Positions 46,668 to 58,398 of a stretch of DNA of 64,000 bases are shown here, one piece after another; position 1 is the stretch's first letter; each line of letters opens with the position of its first letter. A model generated the notes under the pieces. It saw only the letters and a list, made by a program, of their open reading frames with translations, made no database searches and was not told where the DNA came from. Position numbers and translations under genes: made by a program. The DNA is from Sympetrum striolatum. Lineage: Eukaryota > Arthropoda > Insecta > Odonata > Libellulidae. The DNA lies in assembly GCA_947579665.1 (NCBI GenBank), contig OX388346.1:91018615-91082614 (forward strand). The letters run 5' to 3'.

Positions 46668-48000
46668 ATGGCCAAGACGCTTAAAGTGATGGAATGGAAC
46701 GCAAATGGTTTCGTCCAAAGATTGGACGAGTTAATCAATTTCCTATTTAAACATAGAATCAGCATCGCCCTAATAAACGAGACTCATTTGTCTCCACAAA
46801 TTGTAATAGATATCCCTGGATATACAATTTTTAGAGACGATGAAATAAAAAATCGGAGACATAGGGGTACCGAAATTGTTGTGGAAAAAAGGCTGAATGC
46901 CAATAAAATTAAATTACCAAAATATCATAATTTACGATCCACAGGAGTATAAATAATGGGAGGAAGGGGAAATATAAATTTCATTTCAGCCTACAACCCG
47001 CCTGGTGAGAACCTTTATGTTAATGATCTAAGAAAAATTTTTAAACAATTCAAGAATACTTTCACGATAATTGGGGGGGATTTAAATGCGAAAAATGTCA
47101 ATTGGGGGAGTAGAAAGAATAATCCAGCAGGAACTAAGCTTCAAACATTTATTAATAATTGTAACTATATGGTTCATCCAGGATACGAATATACACATCT
47201 AGTCACCGGTCATCCCGAGAGCGACGATGTCCTAGATATATTTATTACGAGTTTTAAATGTTGCAACTTTAAAATCGACGTAAAAAACGAGTTAACTTCT
47301 GATCACCTTCCGCTTATTTTATACTAACCAAGGGACGCTGATCTGGACGAAGCTTTTAATTTTAAAATACCCAAATGGGTTAATTTTAAGCTAATTTTAG
47401 ATAATTTATTAAATAATTTTAATTACGAAACGACGAATGACGTCAAATCCATCGAAAAAAAGGTTATAAATTTCAGCGATTGCTGCTTTGATTGCTTTCA
47501 AAGATTGCCTCCCAACCATGTCAGATTACCAAAAGAAATTTTACTTTTAATCAATCAAAGAAATCGCGAACGGAAAAGAGCGCAAAAAACGGGCTGTGTG
47601 GCGGCGATGGCAAACTATAAAAAGTTAAAAGTACAAATTCAAAAATAAATCAAAAACTTTTTAAAACTAGAAAATGTTTTTAATAATGAAATCGAAAGTC
47701 GTGATACGGCGATGCCAAATAAAAATAGGAATAAAGAATTATGGAAAAAAGTCAGCGAAATAACAGGGAAAAAAAGGGCCTTAACAAATAATATTATACA
47801 TGAAGGAACAGAAATATCGGAGGATTTTAAGAAATGCGAAATTTTGAAAGACTATTTATTTGAACAGTATAAGCCTTTCGCCGCCACCTCAAGGCCGTCG
47901 GTCGACATGGTTGAGGAGGAAATCGAAAGTTTCTCCTTCGCTCCGAACTCGCGACCTTGCCGAGCCTCCCTCCCCGAACTAAAAAGTTTTTTCAAAAAAA
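46668..48000 (+). pseudogene. LINE B ORF2: APE-type endonuclease, RT deleted
   Basis: MAKTLKVMEWNANG, INETHL (catalytic Glu), SAYNPPG, IIGGDLNAKNVNWGS, and SDHLP (catalytic His) cover the complete endonuclease, broken by one in-frame TAA at 46950. The post-endonuclease part continues in shifted frames, including KVSEITGKKRALTNNIIHEG and LPELKSFFKK, which should lead into the RT. At about 47990 it passes into AT-rich non-coding sequence, so no RT motif is present. Confidence 0.82.
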
Positions 48001-48240
48001 AATTAATCTTAAAATATAACCTAATTTTACAGCCTTTTCTGGATTTAATTATTTATTATTTCAATTTATTGTTTTTACCCTTCAGATTTTAATATAATTA
48101 GAGGGCGAGTTTTGATAGAATGTGATTTTAATTTATTTTATATAGTCGAGATTCCCAGTGGATAAAGTTTTATTGAAAACTAGGCACCACCAATGTAGTA
48201 TCCCTTGTGTGGGGAGAGAAGACGTCATGTCATGTCATGC

Positions 48241-48565
48241 GATTAAATAAGGAGTACATCTATAAAAGAGGAACTAGGACTTCAGGCGATGTTAGAGCGA
48301 TAAACAGAACACAAAAACGGATGGAAAGAGCACATATGAGCGAATGTCTAGAGAGAGATTTCCAAAGCAAGCTTTGGAATATAAGCCATTAGGTAAAATG
48401 AGTGTAGGAAGACCACGTTTAAGATGGTGAAATGAAGCCGGAACAGGTTTAAAGCCCAAAGTCTGGGACACAATCAATGTGTACTTAAGACGTGTATTGT
48501 TAACGTGAAACCTGCAAAAGTTGGCCGTGTATAAATGAATGGCACCGGACACAGTCCCCGAGTAC
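48241..48565 (+). pseudogene. LINE A ORF2 3' tail after LINE B
   Basis: After the second copy of GATTAAATAAGGAGTA the LINE A frame resumes (IRSTSIKEELGLQAMLER, then INRTQKRMERAHMSE in a neighbouring frame), the usual post-RT tail of this LINE type, and ends at about 48565 in repeated ACGT. Confidence 0.75.
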
Positions 48566-48914
48566 GTACGTACGTGTACTTAAAGAGATGGGCAATTTCT
48601 ATCTTAACACGTTTCACGTATACGGACAACCAATCAGGATTCACCTTACAATTGCCGCGCCATCTGAAGATAAATACAAGTACTATTATCTGCCATTACA
48701 GACCGAAGATTTGAAAAATCATTAAGCCATATTCAACCGAACTACATAATAATTGCCTCATTTCCATCCATCTTTCTAAAAGATTATCCTTCTCTTCATC
48801 TCTTTGTAAATATTAGAACACTCAGCGTGCACAGCGCCTTTCCATTGTTCCCTAGGATTTTCTGATGTTAAACAAATCTCCCGATACATGAATGTGTTTT
48901 ATAATTCTTTATTA
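48566..48914. other. No gene recognised
   Basis: Ordinary-composition sequence between LINE A and the minisatellite. No motif found. Confidence 0.4.
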
Positions 48915-49560
48915 TCCCTCACTCTTACCCACCCTATACCCCACACTCTACCCTACCACCCTCTGCCCCACCATCTCCCCTACCACCCTCTGCCCCACCC
49001 TCTCCCCTACCACCCTCTGCCCCACCCTCTCCCCTACCACCCTCTGCCCCACCCTCTCCCGTCCCACCCTCTGCCCCACCCTCTACCGTCCCACCCTCTA
49101 CCCCACCCTCTCCCGTCCCACCCTCTGCCCCACCCTCTCCCGTCCCACCCTCTCCCCTACCACCCTCTGCCCCACCCTCTCCCGTCCCACCCTCTCCCCT
49201 ACCACCCTCTGCCCCACCCTCTCCCGTCCCACCCTCTCCCGTCCCACCCTCTGCCCCACCCTCTCCCCTACCACCCTCTCCCCTACCACCCTCTGCCCCA
49301 CCCTCTACCGTCCCACCCTCTCCCGTCCCACCCTCTGCCCCACCCACCCCTATCCCATCATACCCTCTACTCCACCCACTCCCGGCCCACTCTCTACCCC
49401 ACCCTCTACGCGAACGCCCTCTACCCCAACCCACTACCGTCCCACCCTCTACCCAACCTATATCCATCCCGCCCCCTACCCCACCCACTCCCATGCATGC
49501 CCCTTCCCCACCCATTCCCATGCAGGGCGCTACCCCACCCACTCACGTCCCAACCACACT
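48915..49560. repeat. C-rich minisatellite
   Basis: Irregular tandem array of 13-15-bp C-rich units (variants of CCCACCCTCTCCCGT and CTACCACCCTCTGCC), often grouped in 27-bp pairs; it becomes more degenerate after 49340. The strand is almost free of G for 600 bp. ORFs spanning it (Pro/Leu/His-rich on plus, Gly/Glu-rich on minus) are open in several frames only because the repeat lacks stop codons. Confidence 0.93.
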
Positions 49561-49785
49561 CACTCTTCCCACCCAAAGCTCCTTCTGTACAATTACCAAC
49601 CATTCCTAACCCTATTTTCTACCCAATCCCTACCATATGATCTACCATATACCTTCCCTTCCTCTATAACGCCCAGCTCTTACTCCATTCCGCCCCTCTC
49701 CCAATCAATCGCTTCCTCCTCAAATTCTCCCATTACCATCTCCTACCTTCACTCTTTATTAACAATTAGACAATAGCAAAAATAC

Positions 49786-50272
49786 GGGAGAAATTCAATG
49801 AATAGGTACAGAATATATAAATTATACATAGCCCCGCCTTACACATCATTGTAAATGTATACATTCTGCAATAGTTACTTTGGCTAAGGGCGCAAAATAT
49901 AACCACATTATGTTCATTTCATGATATTGTACATTATACTAGTTCCAGCCCCACAAAGGTTTATACTATACGTAATGGAAAATATATTAAATCAATCACT
50001 TCCTTCTCTTCCTCTCCCATAACCAACTCCCGATACCTTCAGACTGTCTTCCCAATTATACATTAGGGAAATTCTTTAAAGGTACAGAATATATAAATGA
50101 TCCATAGCCCTGCTTTACATATCATAACAAATCTATACATTCTGCAATATTTATTTCGGCTGAGGGCGCAGAGTTATTTTATATCCATATTATATACATT
50201 TCATGTCATGGTGCGCTAAACATGTTCCGGCCTTACAAATTTTTATCCTATACATAATTGAAAATATATTTT
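49786..50272 (+). repeat. Direct duplication of about 205 bp, 280 bp apart
   Basis: 49786-49989 and 50066-50272 are diverged copies: both start GGGA(G)AAATTC, share GGTACAGAATATATAAAT, TATACATTCTGCAATA and a final GAAAATATATT. The pyrimidine-rich stretch before each copy is also similar, so the true unit is about 280 bp. Confidence 0.8.
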
Positions 50273-51767
50273 GGCTCGGAAGAAAATTAATGCATTTCAC
50301 TTCTAATTCATCTTCCGGGGTAGGGTGATGCTTTAGGGGTTCGCCCTCGGGTGCTACACCCTCTTCGCAACCTGGGTCGTTGTCTGGTACTTCAGTACCA
50401 TGGTGATGCTCTCAATGTAAGTGCTGAATAATTCTACTTTGGAGCGCCCGGATTTTTCGGGCGGGATTGTGGAGCCGCTAGAGGAGGAGAGCTCTTTAGA
50501 CCGTGTCGCTGATGCCGAATGCAAGGAACTCAGCAGCTCCTTCCCGCACCCGGAGGCACTCTTCCCCCATCTTTCGTTTGGCCGTCGAAGGCGTTTTGCT
50601 GGTTAAATATCGAATTTTATGAGAAAAGAATTGTACGGAGTCTGTATAGTTTAATTTGAATAGATTATAAGCCAACAATTGTTCTTAATGCAACAGTCAT
50701 CTAAACGTTGTGGTAAGGTCACATTCAAATCGTCATTTACATAGAAACTCCATATTCATATAATAGGAAAATATATATAAATAAAGCAAATCAAAATATA
50801 ATATAATTATATAATGCAATAATTTAAAGAGTGCATGGACTCAGAAGGAATATATGAATGTGATTATTAAATTTGAATAGTTGGCAATATGCTAAGAAGG
50901 AAATTAGTTATTTTAATATTATCTCTATATAATAATATGTCTCTTTCTTGTTTGGAATTTTAGGAGCAAAAGCTATAAATTATAATTACTTTAATAAGCA
51001 AAAACAATGTATTAAAATGATGAAATCACAGTCAGAAATGTCTTCCTTAATTTGAACTATAATAATTTTTTATACTTCGAAATACCATAATATGATGAAA
51101 TCATAATAAAAATTGATCTGCAAATTATGAAAGTATAGTCTGTTTACTTAACTTGGAGATCCAGCCTACCGTTGTCCCACGAGCCTCTTCCGTTGACGGT
51201 TGTCACTCGCATTTCTGAGGTCATATGGTAAAGCCTCATCAAATTTGGGCAAGTTCACTTTTTAAAACTGGAAAGAATAGAAACACCAAAATAATAAATC
51301 AATTATTAGTGAATATAGTGATATCAAGAAGAGAATAATTTAAAAATTAAATTCCCGGTGACAAAGAAAAATATCGCATCTATGAAGTTATATAACGGCG
51401 ATCCAATTCGATGTTAAAACACCTTACTCATCAACACTTCTAAACAATAGATTTGAGTGGAAAAATTGTAAACGAGGGCACTAGGAATAGAAATAAGGAT
51501 GGTTCTGACATAAGAGGAAAAATAACCTAGTGAAGACCGTATGGAGACGAGAATATAAGACGCAACGATGGCAGTTTAAACAACCGAATAATTGATAGCA
51601 AATAATAATAGAAATACCGGAAAAGGTTTAGCTTTACTTGCATAGATCTTAGGAGATCAAGCTATTTTACTGGTGCCATTTAGCTACATATTTAAATTAA
51701 TTTGGAACGAGTTTTTTCAAAATAGCTACCCCCAGATATCCCTGATATTTTTCCTAGTAAAATTGAC
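50273..51767. other. No gene recognised; GC-richer patch at 50.3-50.6 kb
   Basis: 50315-50600 is clearly GC-richer than its surroundings and holds a 61-codon ORF (50421-50606) with no known motif. It may be an exon or a transposon fragment. The rest is AT-rich. Confidence 0.4.
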
Positions 51768-51850
51768 AAGATGGGCGGTCGAACTCTCAGATTAAACGGG
51801 TGCTCATGCCGGTCCTAACAACTAGGAGATACAGTTCGAGATGCTTTAAT
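51768..51850 (-). repeat. tRNA-like sequence (probable SINE head)
   Basis: Minus strand: TGTATCTCCTAGTTGTTAGG (D-arm/A-box-like), then GAGCACCCGTTTAATCTGAG and AGTTCGACCGCCC (T-arm/B-box-like) at roughly tRNA spacing. The stems are imperfect, so more likely a tRNA-derived SINE or a tRNA pseudogene than an active tRNA. Confidence 0.5.
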
Positions 51851-52052
51851 CCGTAGACCCCTCGGCTAGGGTTGAGAAGAATTGGGCATATTCCCTCTGC
51901 CACTACGGAGCAAGTGTTTAATACATATATATGCACTTCTTACTAAACTACCACAAACAAGCACTGCCTCCACTAAATAGAAATTCAAATAGGCAGCGAT
52001 TCATTACTACGAATTGTTCTGAGGAATTTAGAAAAGATTGAATAGAAGTATA

Positions 52053-52892
52053 CAGTAAACTCCCGTTTATCCGAAATCCGCTTTATCCGAACAAACTCTT
52101 CCGAATGCACCTACCCCACCCACCGAATAATATCGCGACCCATTACTTATTTGCTCGTGACACCTCATTAAAACTCTTATTATTTACCGCTGCCAAATAA
52201 GGTGGATTTTTTCTGTAAGAACCCAAAATAAACGAGCTTTGTTATTCAGCATTTAAAATATTTGAGTTTTCAATCATACCTTGGTGCCTTTTTAACAAGT
52301 CAACACAAATTTTTCAGTCAAAACCATGCAGGCTTATTCACAACCATATCAATAGCATTCTACGTACGCACGTTTTACGATCATATTTCGCGGTATTGAC
52401 GCAATTCGGGGTGTTTCACGCTGGACTTCGGTTTATCCGAAATTTTCGTTATCAGAACCGGCCGCCGCACAGTGGGCTAGAATCGAAAAAAGCTGGCCAA
52501 AAATAAAAAAGTGCTTTTTTTGAGTGCGGACTTCGAAACTTCGCATAGTCGTTTTTGAATAAATTCTGCATATAACTGTGAAATCATTTACGTTGGTTCC
52601 CACGCGTTACAATTCTACAGGGGGTCAAAGTTGACCAAATTTTACGAAAAATGCCGGTCCTCGATTTTTCGCAATATTCTTCCATTTCAAGCCAATCCTG
52701 AACCAAAATGAGATAAATCATCGGAAAAAAAACAATGCAGTATTATAAACCTAATATTTATGCTTCATAATACTGGTTTTGAATGATCACAGTTGAATAT
52801 TTGCATTATTTATACAACTAAATGGCGAACTTTTTTCGATTCTAGCCCACTGTGCGCCGTCCCGATCATTTCGGATAAACGGGAGTTTACTG
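52053..52892. mobile_element. Tigger/pogo-type MITE, 840 bp, with a second MITE inside
   Basis: CAGTAAACTCCCGTTTATCC at the left is inverted perfectly at the right end, with TA on both sides (52051-52052, 52893-52894). The GTTTATCCGAAAT motif repeats internally. The nested element at 52467-52856 accounts for about half the length. Confidence 0.9.
52467..52856. mobile_element. Nested MITE with 26-bp inverted repeats
   Basis: CGCACAGTGGGCTAGAATCG plus AAAAAA at the left is inverted at the right end (TTTTTTCGATTCTAGCCCAC, TGTGCG). The target duplication is not clear, so superfamily is unknown. Confidence 0.78.
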
Positions 52893-52894
52893 TA

Positions 52895-53845
52895 CTATCA
52901 TTTATTGCAAGGTTAATTACTCATTCTAAAGGAAAACTTAAGAACAGATTAAAATTAACTGATTCCAGATATATCAAGTATTTGTCACCAAGAATCCTGA
53001 GCTCTAAAAAACTACTTGAGTTTGTCAGATTGCCTCGCTGTCAATGGTGAAATAATGGCATTTGAAAATTAAGTTGCAAGAGAAGTAGGAAGATTAACTG
53101 GATTACTCACAAATAAAGTCACAGTCAGGAATTTTGGATACTACATACACCTGTAGAAAAAATACAAGAATCAAAATCAGGTATTCTTTAAAAGTGTAAA
53201 TTATATTCTCACTTTTCAACATAATTGGCTAAAAGTTTACGTTTATTCTTATCAAACTGAACTTCATCTCCTTTTAATATTTTCGAATTACATATCTGCA
53301 AATAGAAACGTCCTTAAAATCGTTCAGTGAAATGTAAAAAACGTTCAACCATTTCTATTTAATTGTGGTTATCTGAATAATAATCACTAGTCCAATAATT
53401 CATGAGAAGTAGAGAATAAAAACAAAACTAATTTTAGTTTTAATTCGCAATCGAAATTATTTTTCTTGTTTGGTGCTAAAGTGCAAAAACTTTGTATCAA
53501 GAACACAACCATCATCTGAATATTGTCTAATTGCAATTAAATTTTAAAGGCAGTATTTAATAAACTCTCAGAAATACCGCCAAAGCTACTTTTATATACA
53601 AGGATTTATAATGATTTTGATTGGTTAAATATGGATTATATAGCTTACTGATTGGGAACTTTGTATAAGAGAGTGGAATTCAAACGAAAGGAATTAGATC
53701 AGATATTTTGTAACTTGTCATTCTTGTATATCACACCACTCCAAGGTAACAGATGTTGGGAGTCCTATATACCGAAAGAAATATCACAGGGCATAACTAT
53801 TATATATAGACGCTTCTCCGGATATACTTATATATATATATATAT
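52895..53845. other. No gene recognised
   Basis: AT-rich sequence leading to the repeat cluster. At 53808-53833 TAGACGCTTCTCCGGATA is an isolated, inverted piece of the cluster's terminal motif. Confidence 0.5.
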
Positions 53846-54995
53846 ACGAGTAAAATGTTGCTTGCATACTGCAAGCAGATCGACAACACTAATTTCATAT
53901 CGGCATCATATCGGGACGGACATCAAAAGAAAAAAAAATTCAAAATATTCGTAGAATTCGCTGCAATTAAATCGCCTGGCAGCGAACCCCGGTCTTCCTG
54001 GTGTACTTACTATGCCGCAAAATAGAAGATTACCATATCAAACTATGTGTGAAAATTCAAGCAAAACTATTAGGTGCAACTACCTCAAACGACGTCCTAC
54101 TATTCACATACACTCCTTATTTGAGAAATTATAATGTGCTCTGGCATCGAACCCAGGAACAGCATGGTCTTTTCTATTTTTTTTCTTAAACAAAGTGTTA
54201 ATATACATCTTCCATCTAAGCAAGAGCTCCCTTACATATCGATAAATGCATAAAAAAATTATGAAAAGATACCCCATAGTATTATATATGGGGGATATTT
54301 TTACCGCCCGGCATCGAACCCGGGTCTTTCAGGCAATACTTTCTCTGCAGCACAACAGAAAAACACCATCTCTAACCACGTATGCAAATTCAAGCAGAAA
54401 TATTGGTTACAACTGCCTCAAATGACGTCCTACTTTTCCTTTATATTCCTTATGAGAGTAACGTTATTGTGCTCTGGCTTCGAACCCAGTAACAGTACGG
54501 TCTTATGAAAATTGTTTTCTAAAACTTATTCGTACCATACATCTTCCAGCAAAGCACGAACATCCTATCATTTCGATAAGTGCATCTAAAAAAATAATGA
54601 AAAACGGCTCCCATGTATTTTAAAGGGCAGATCTTTGCATCGTCCTAGCATCGAACCCAGGATAACTTTTGTAAAAGTCATTAATGTTTTCGAAAGTCCA
54701 AGACCATAAATATAGGCACCTTGAGTTTTACTTCTCTACCTATCCGGAAAGTATTTTTTTTTAATTCCCGAAAATCACGGCAATGCATTCAAACGGGAAA
54801 AATCGGGACTTTGGGGCCCTCTGGAATCGAACCTATGACACTGAGGATCAAAGTCTCTTTTTTCCTGGGGGTTTCACGTTATGGCCAATATGTCATAAAA
54901 ATTTCAGATCAATGACGCTTGTAGTTTAGGCTGTGAATTTGTATCCTATCTATCTATATAGGTATATATATGAATGAATCCGGAGAAGCATCTAT
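53846..54995 (+). mobile_element. Tandem-motif element E1
   Basis: First of nine neighbouring copies. It starts ACGAGTAAAATGTTGCTTGC with the hairpin end and finishes TATCCTATCTATC and GAATGAATCCGGAGAAGC. CGA of the conserved CGAACC motif at 53983, 54148, 54315, 54481, 54653, 54828 (steps 165, 167, 166, 172, 175). Nearly identical to E4, displaced by exactly 3392 bp at all six motifs. Confidence 0.9.
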
Positions 54996-55039
54996 ATATA
55001 ATAGATATATATACACTGGGGATCAAAAGTCTAAGCATG

Positions 55040-56094
55040 TTCCACAAGTGCCACCGACTTGAAATTTTTACGACATATTGGCCATAACGTGTAACCTCCA
55101 GGAAAAAGCCAACATTGAACCTCGGTGCCATGGGTTCGATTCCAGAAGGCCCCAAAGTCGCGATTTTCCCCATAAGATTACATGGCGGGGATTTTCGAAA
55201 ATTTTTTTGAGGCACTTCCCGGAAAGGTAGAGAGTTGAAACTCGAGGGACATCTAAATGCCGTGCATAGCCAACGAAAATCGGAAAGACATCTTCGAATA
55301 TTGTCCTTGGTTCGATGCTAGGCCGGGGCAAAAATCGGCCGTTTAAAATGCATTGCGGCGATTTTTAAGATTTTTTTTGGATCCTTTCCCGATAACATAG
55401 ATACTTGAAACTCGGAACGTCGATAGATATCATGAATTTATTTCATAATCGAACTTTACATATTAGCTTATGGTCCTTGGTTCGATCCCAGAGGACCATT
55501 TGCACTTCACAATGCTTTTCTTACGGAGATAACGGAAACAAATTTTAGGTACTTCCCGGCACGATATCGACTTCAAACTTTGCATGTAGAAAGATCAAGT
55601 CCATACAAATCAAACAGTGCATTCACAGCTATCAAAGTGTCCTGGGTTCGACACCAGGTGTCTCTGCAATCAGAAGTTGATCCGATTTTTAGGAATTATT
55701 TTAAAACCTTTGCCAATAATATAGAAACTTCAAATTCGGCATATAGATAGAGATCATAAATAACTTTCAGAAAAATTTTTTAGATTTCCAAGATCGTCCT
55801 TGGTTCGAATCCAGAGAGCCATTTAATTCGTGAAAATTAGAACGTCTTTTGAGGCAGTTGTAGCCCATATTTCTGCTTGAATTTTCATACATCGTTAGAG
55901 ATGGTGATGTTCTATTGTGCTGCATAGTGAGTTCACAGTAAAGACCCGGGTTCGATGCCAGACGATGGAATTTAGGCAAATTTTAAGAAAAATTTCAACC
56001 TTTTTTTTTTCTTTTGATGGCCGTCCGGATATGATGCCGACATGAAAATAGTGTTGTCGATCTGCTTGCAGTATGCAAGCAACATTTTACTCGT
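55040..56094 (-). mobile_element. Tandem-motif element E2 (inverted)
   Basis: Motif TTCGA/TTCGAT: TCG at 55136, 55312, 55482, 55648, 55805, 55952 (steps 176, 170, 166, 157, 147). This is the short-spacing subfamily. Ends with the hairpin GCTTGCAGTATGCAAGC and ATTTTACTCGT at 56094. Confidence 0.88.
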
Positions 56095-56132
56095 CTATTA
56101 TATATAGACGTTTCTCCGGATATCTATTATAT

Positions 56133-57215
56133 ACGAGTAAAATGTAGCTTGCATACTGCAAGCAGATCGGCAATACTAATTTCATATCGGCATCATATCG
56201 GGACGGTCCTCAAAAGAAAAACAAAGGATTTAATTATTTCTTAAAATTCGCTGAATTTTCATCGCCTGGCATCGAACTTGGGTCTTTCTGGTAAACCTAC
56301 TATGAAATACAATAGAAGATCACCATCTCTAACTATGTGTGAAAATTCAAGCAGAAATATTGGCTTCTACTGTCTCAAAAGACGTTCTAATGTTCACTAA
56401 TGTAAATGGCTCTCGGGACTCGAACCAAGGACGATCGTGGAAATCAAAACATGTTTCTGAAAGTTATTTATGATTTCTATCTATATGCCGAATTTCAAGT
56501 TTCAATATTAATGGGAAAGGTTTCAAAATAATTCCTAAAAATCGGATCAACTTCTGATTGCAGAGACACCTGGTGTCGAACCCAGGACATAATGTAAGCT
56601 GTGAATGCACTGATTGATTTGTAAAGACCTGATCTTGTATCTTACAAAGTCTGAAGTCGATAGCATGCCGGGAAGTACCTAAATTTTGTTTCCGTTATCT
56701 CCGTAAGAAATATATTGAGAAGTACAAATGGCCCTCTGGGATCGAACCAAGGACCATCAGCGAACATGTAAAATTCGATTATGTTCTATTTTTATGGTAT
56801 CCAACCTCATACTGAATTTCAAGTTTCTATGGCATCGGAAAAGGGTCCAAAAAAAATCTTCAAAATCGCCGCAATGCATTTTAAACGGCCGATTTTTGCC
56901 CCAACCTAGCATCGAACCATGGACAATATTCGAAGATGTCTTTTTGATTTTCGTTAGATATCCACGGCATCTAGCGATCCCTCGAATTTCAACTCTCTAC
57001 CTTTCCGGGAAGTGCCTAAAAAAATTTTTCGAAAATCTTCACCATGTATCCTTATGGAGAAAATCGGGACTTTGGGGCCTTCTGGAATCGAACCCATGAC
57101 ACTGAGGTTCAAAGTTGGCTTTTTCCTGGGGGTTTCACGTTATGGCCAATACGTCGTAAAAATTTCAAGGCATTGGCACTTGTAGTTTAGCCTGTGAATT
57201 TGTATCCTATCTATA
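56133..57215 (+). mobile_element. Tandem-motif element E3
   Basis: CGA of the motif at 56273, 56421, 56577, 56743, 56913, 57089 (steps 148, 156, 166, 170, 176), the mirror of E2. Followed by a repeated ATATAGCT microsatellite (57211-57236). Confidence 0.88.
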
Positions 57216-57236
57216 TAGCTATATAGCTATATAGCT

Positions 57237-58390
57237 ACGAGTAAAATGTAGCTTGCATACTGCAAGCAGATCGACAACACTAATTTCATATCGGCATCAT
57301 ATCGGGACGGACATCAAAAGAAAAAAAAAATTCAAAATATTCGTAGAATTCGCTGCAATTTAATCACCTGGCAGCGAACCCCGGTCTTCCTGGTGTACTT
57401 ACTATGCAGCAAAATAGAAAATTACCATATCAAACTATGTGTGAAAATTCAAGCAAAACTATTAGGTGCAACTACCTCAAACGACGTCCTACTATTCACA
57501 TACACTCCTTATTTGAGAAATTATAATGTGCTCTGGCATCGAACCCAGGAACAGCATGGTCTTATCTATTTTTTTTCTTAAACAAAGTGTTAATATACAT
57601 CTTCCATCTAAGCAAGAGCTCCCTTACAAATCGATAAATGCATAAAAAAATTATGATAAGATACCCCATAGTATTATATATGGGTGATATTTTTACCGCC
57701 CGGCATCGAACCCGGGTCTTTCAGGCAATACTTTCTATGCAGCACAAAAGAAAAACACCATCTCTAACCGCGTATGCAAATTCAAGCAGAAATATTGGTT
57801 ACAACTGCCTCAAATGACGTCCTACTTTTCCTTTATATTCCTTATGAGAGAAACGTTATTGTGCTCTGGCTTCGAACCCAGGAACAGTACGGTCTTATGA
57901 AAATTTTTTTCTAAAACTTATTCGTACCATACATCTTCCAGCCAATCACGAACATCCTATCATTTCGATAAGTGCATCTAAAAAAATAATGAAAAACGGC
58001 TCCCATGTATTTTAAAGGGCAGATCTTTGCATCGTCCTAGCATCGAACCCAGGATAACTTTTGTAAAAGTCATTGATGTTTTCGAAAGTCCAAGACCATA
58101 AATATAGGCACCTTGAGTTTTACTTCTCTACCTATCCGGAAAGTATTTTTTTTTAATTCCCGAAAATCACGGCAATGCATTCAAACGGGAAAAATCGGGA
58201 CTTTGGGGCCCTCTGGAATCGAACCTATGACACTGAGGATCAAAGTCTCTTTTTTCCTGGGGGTTTCACGTTATGGCCAATATGTCATAAAAATTTCAGA
58301 TCAATGACGCTTGTAGTTTAGGCTGTGAATTTGTATCCTATCTATCTATCTATATAGGTATATATATGAATGAATCCGGAGAAGCATCTA
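57237..58390 (+). mobile_element. Tandem-motif element E4
   Basis: CGA at 57375, 57540, 57707, 57873, 58044, 58220. Almost base-for-base E1, which indicates recent duplication or gene conversion. Confidence 0.9.
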
Positions 58391-58398
58391 TATCTATT

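Larger units (their letters stand above)
43394..48240 (+). mobile_element. LINE B: Jockey-like non-LTR retrotransposon lacking its reverse transcriptase
   Basis: Flanked by a perfect 16-bp target duplication. It has about 1 kb of T/TTTA-rich 5' UTR, ORF1 from 44374, ORF2 from 46668 with an endonuclease, then a jump at about 47990 straight to a T-rich 3' UTR ending in repeated CATGT. The complete RT domain is absent. Both ends and the duplication are intact, so either a deleted copy retrotransposed with another element's enzymes or the deletion came later. Confidence 0.88.
37330..48565 (+). mobile_element. LINE A: non-LTR retrotransposon broken up by nested insertions
   Basis: LINE A segments are 37330-37657, 38268-38578, 39227-40347, 43319-43393 and 48257-48565. 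Foreign inserts are 37658-38267, 38579-39218, 40348-43314 and 43394-48240. The segments read in the order of one ORF2: pre-RT, RT, post-RT tail. Across the piggyBac site the frame joins as AKQKE-LKHIESSEMKFLRA, and across the LINE B target duplication as KGCTRKD-stop-IRSTSIKEELGL. The 3' end has an ACGT microsatellite-like tail near 48562. The 5' end, with endonuclease, is missing. The family is uncertain; the protein is of the insect endonuclease-reverse transcriptase type. Confidence 0.8.

Noticed and set aside
48888..49776. Long Pro/Leu/His-rich and Gly/Glu-rich ORFs on both strands
   Set aside because: They are open only because the C-rich minisatellite has no stop codons in several frames; no start context, domain or splice structure supports a protein.
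50421..50606. 61-codon ORF in a GC-rich patch as a gene
   Set aside because: No motif, no splice-site support, and frames before and after do not extend.
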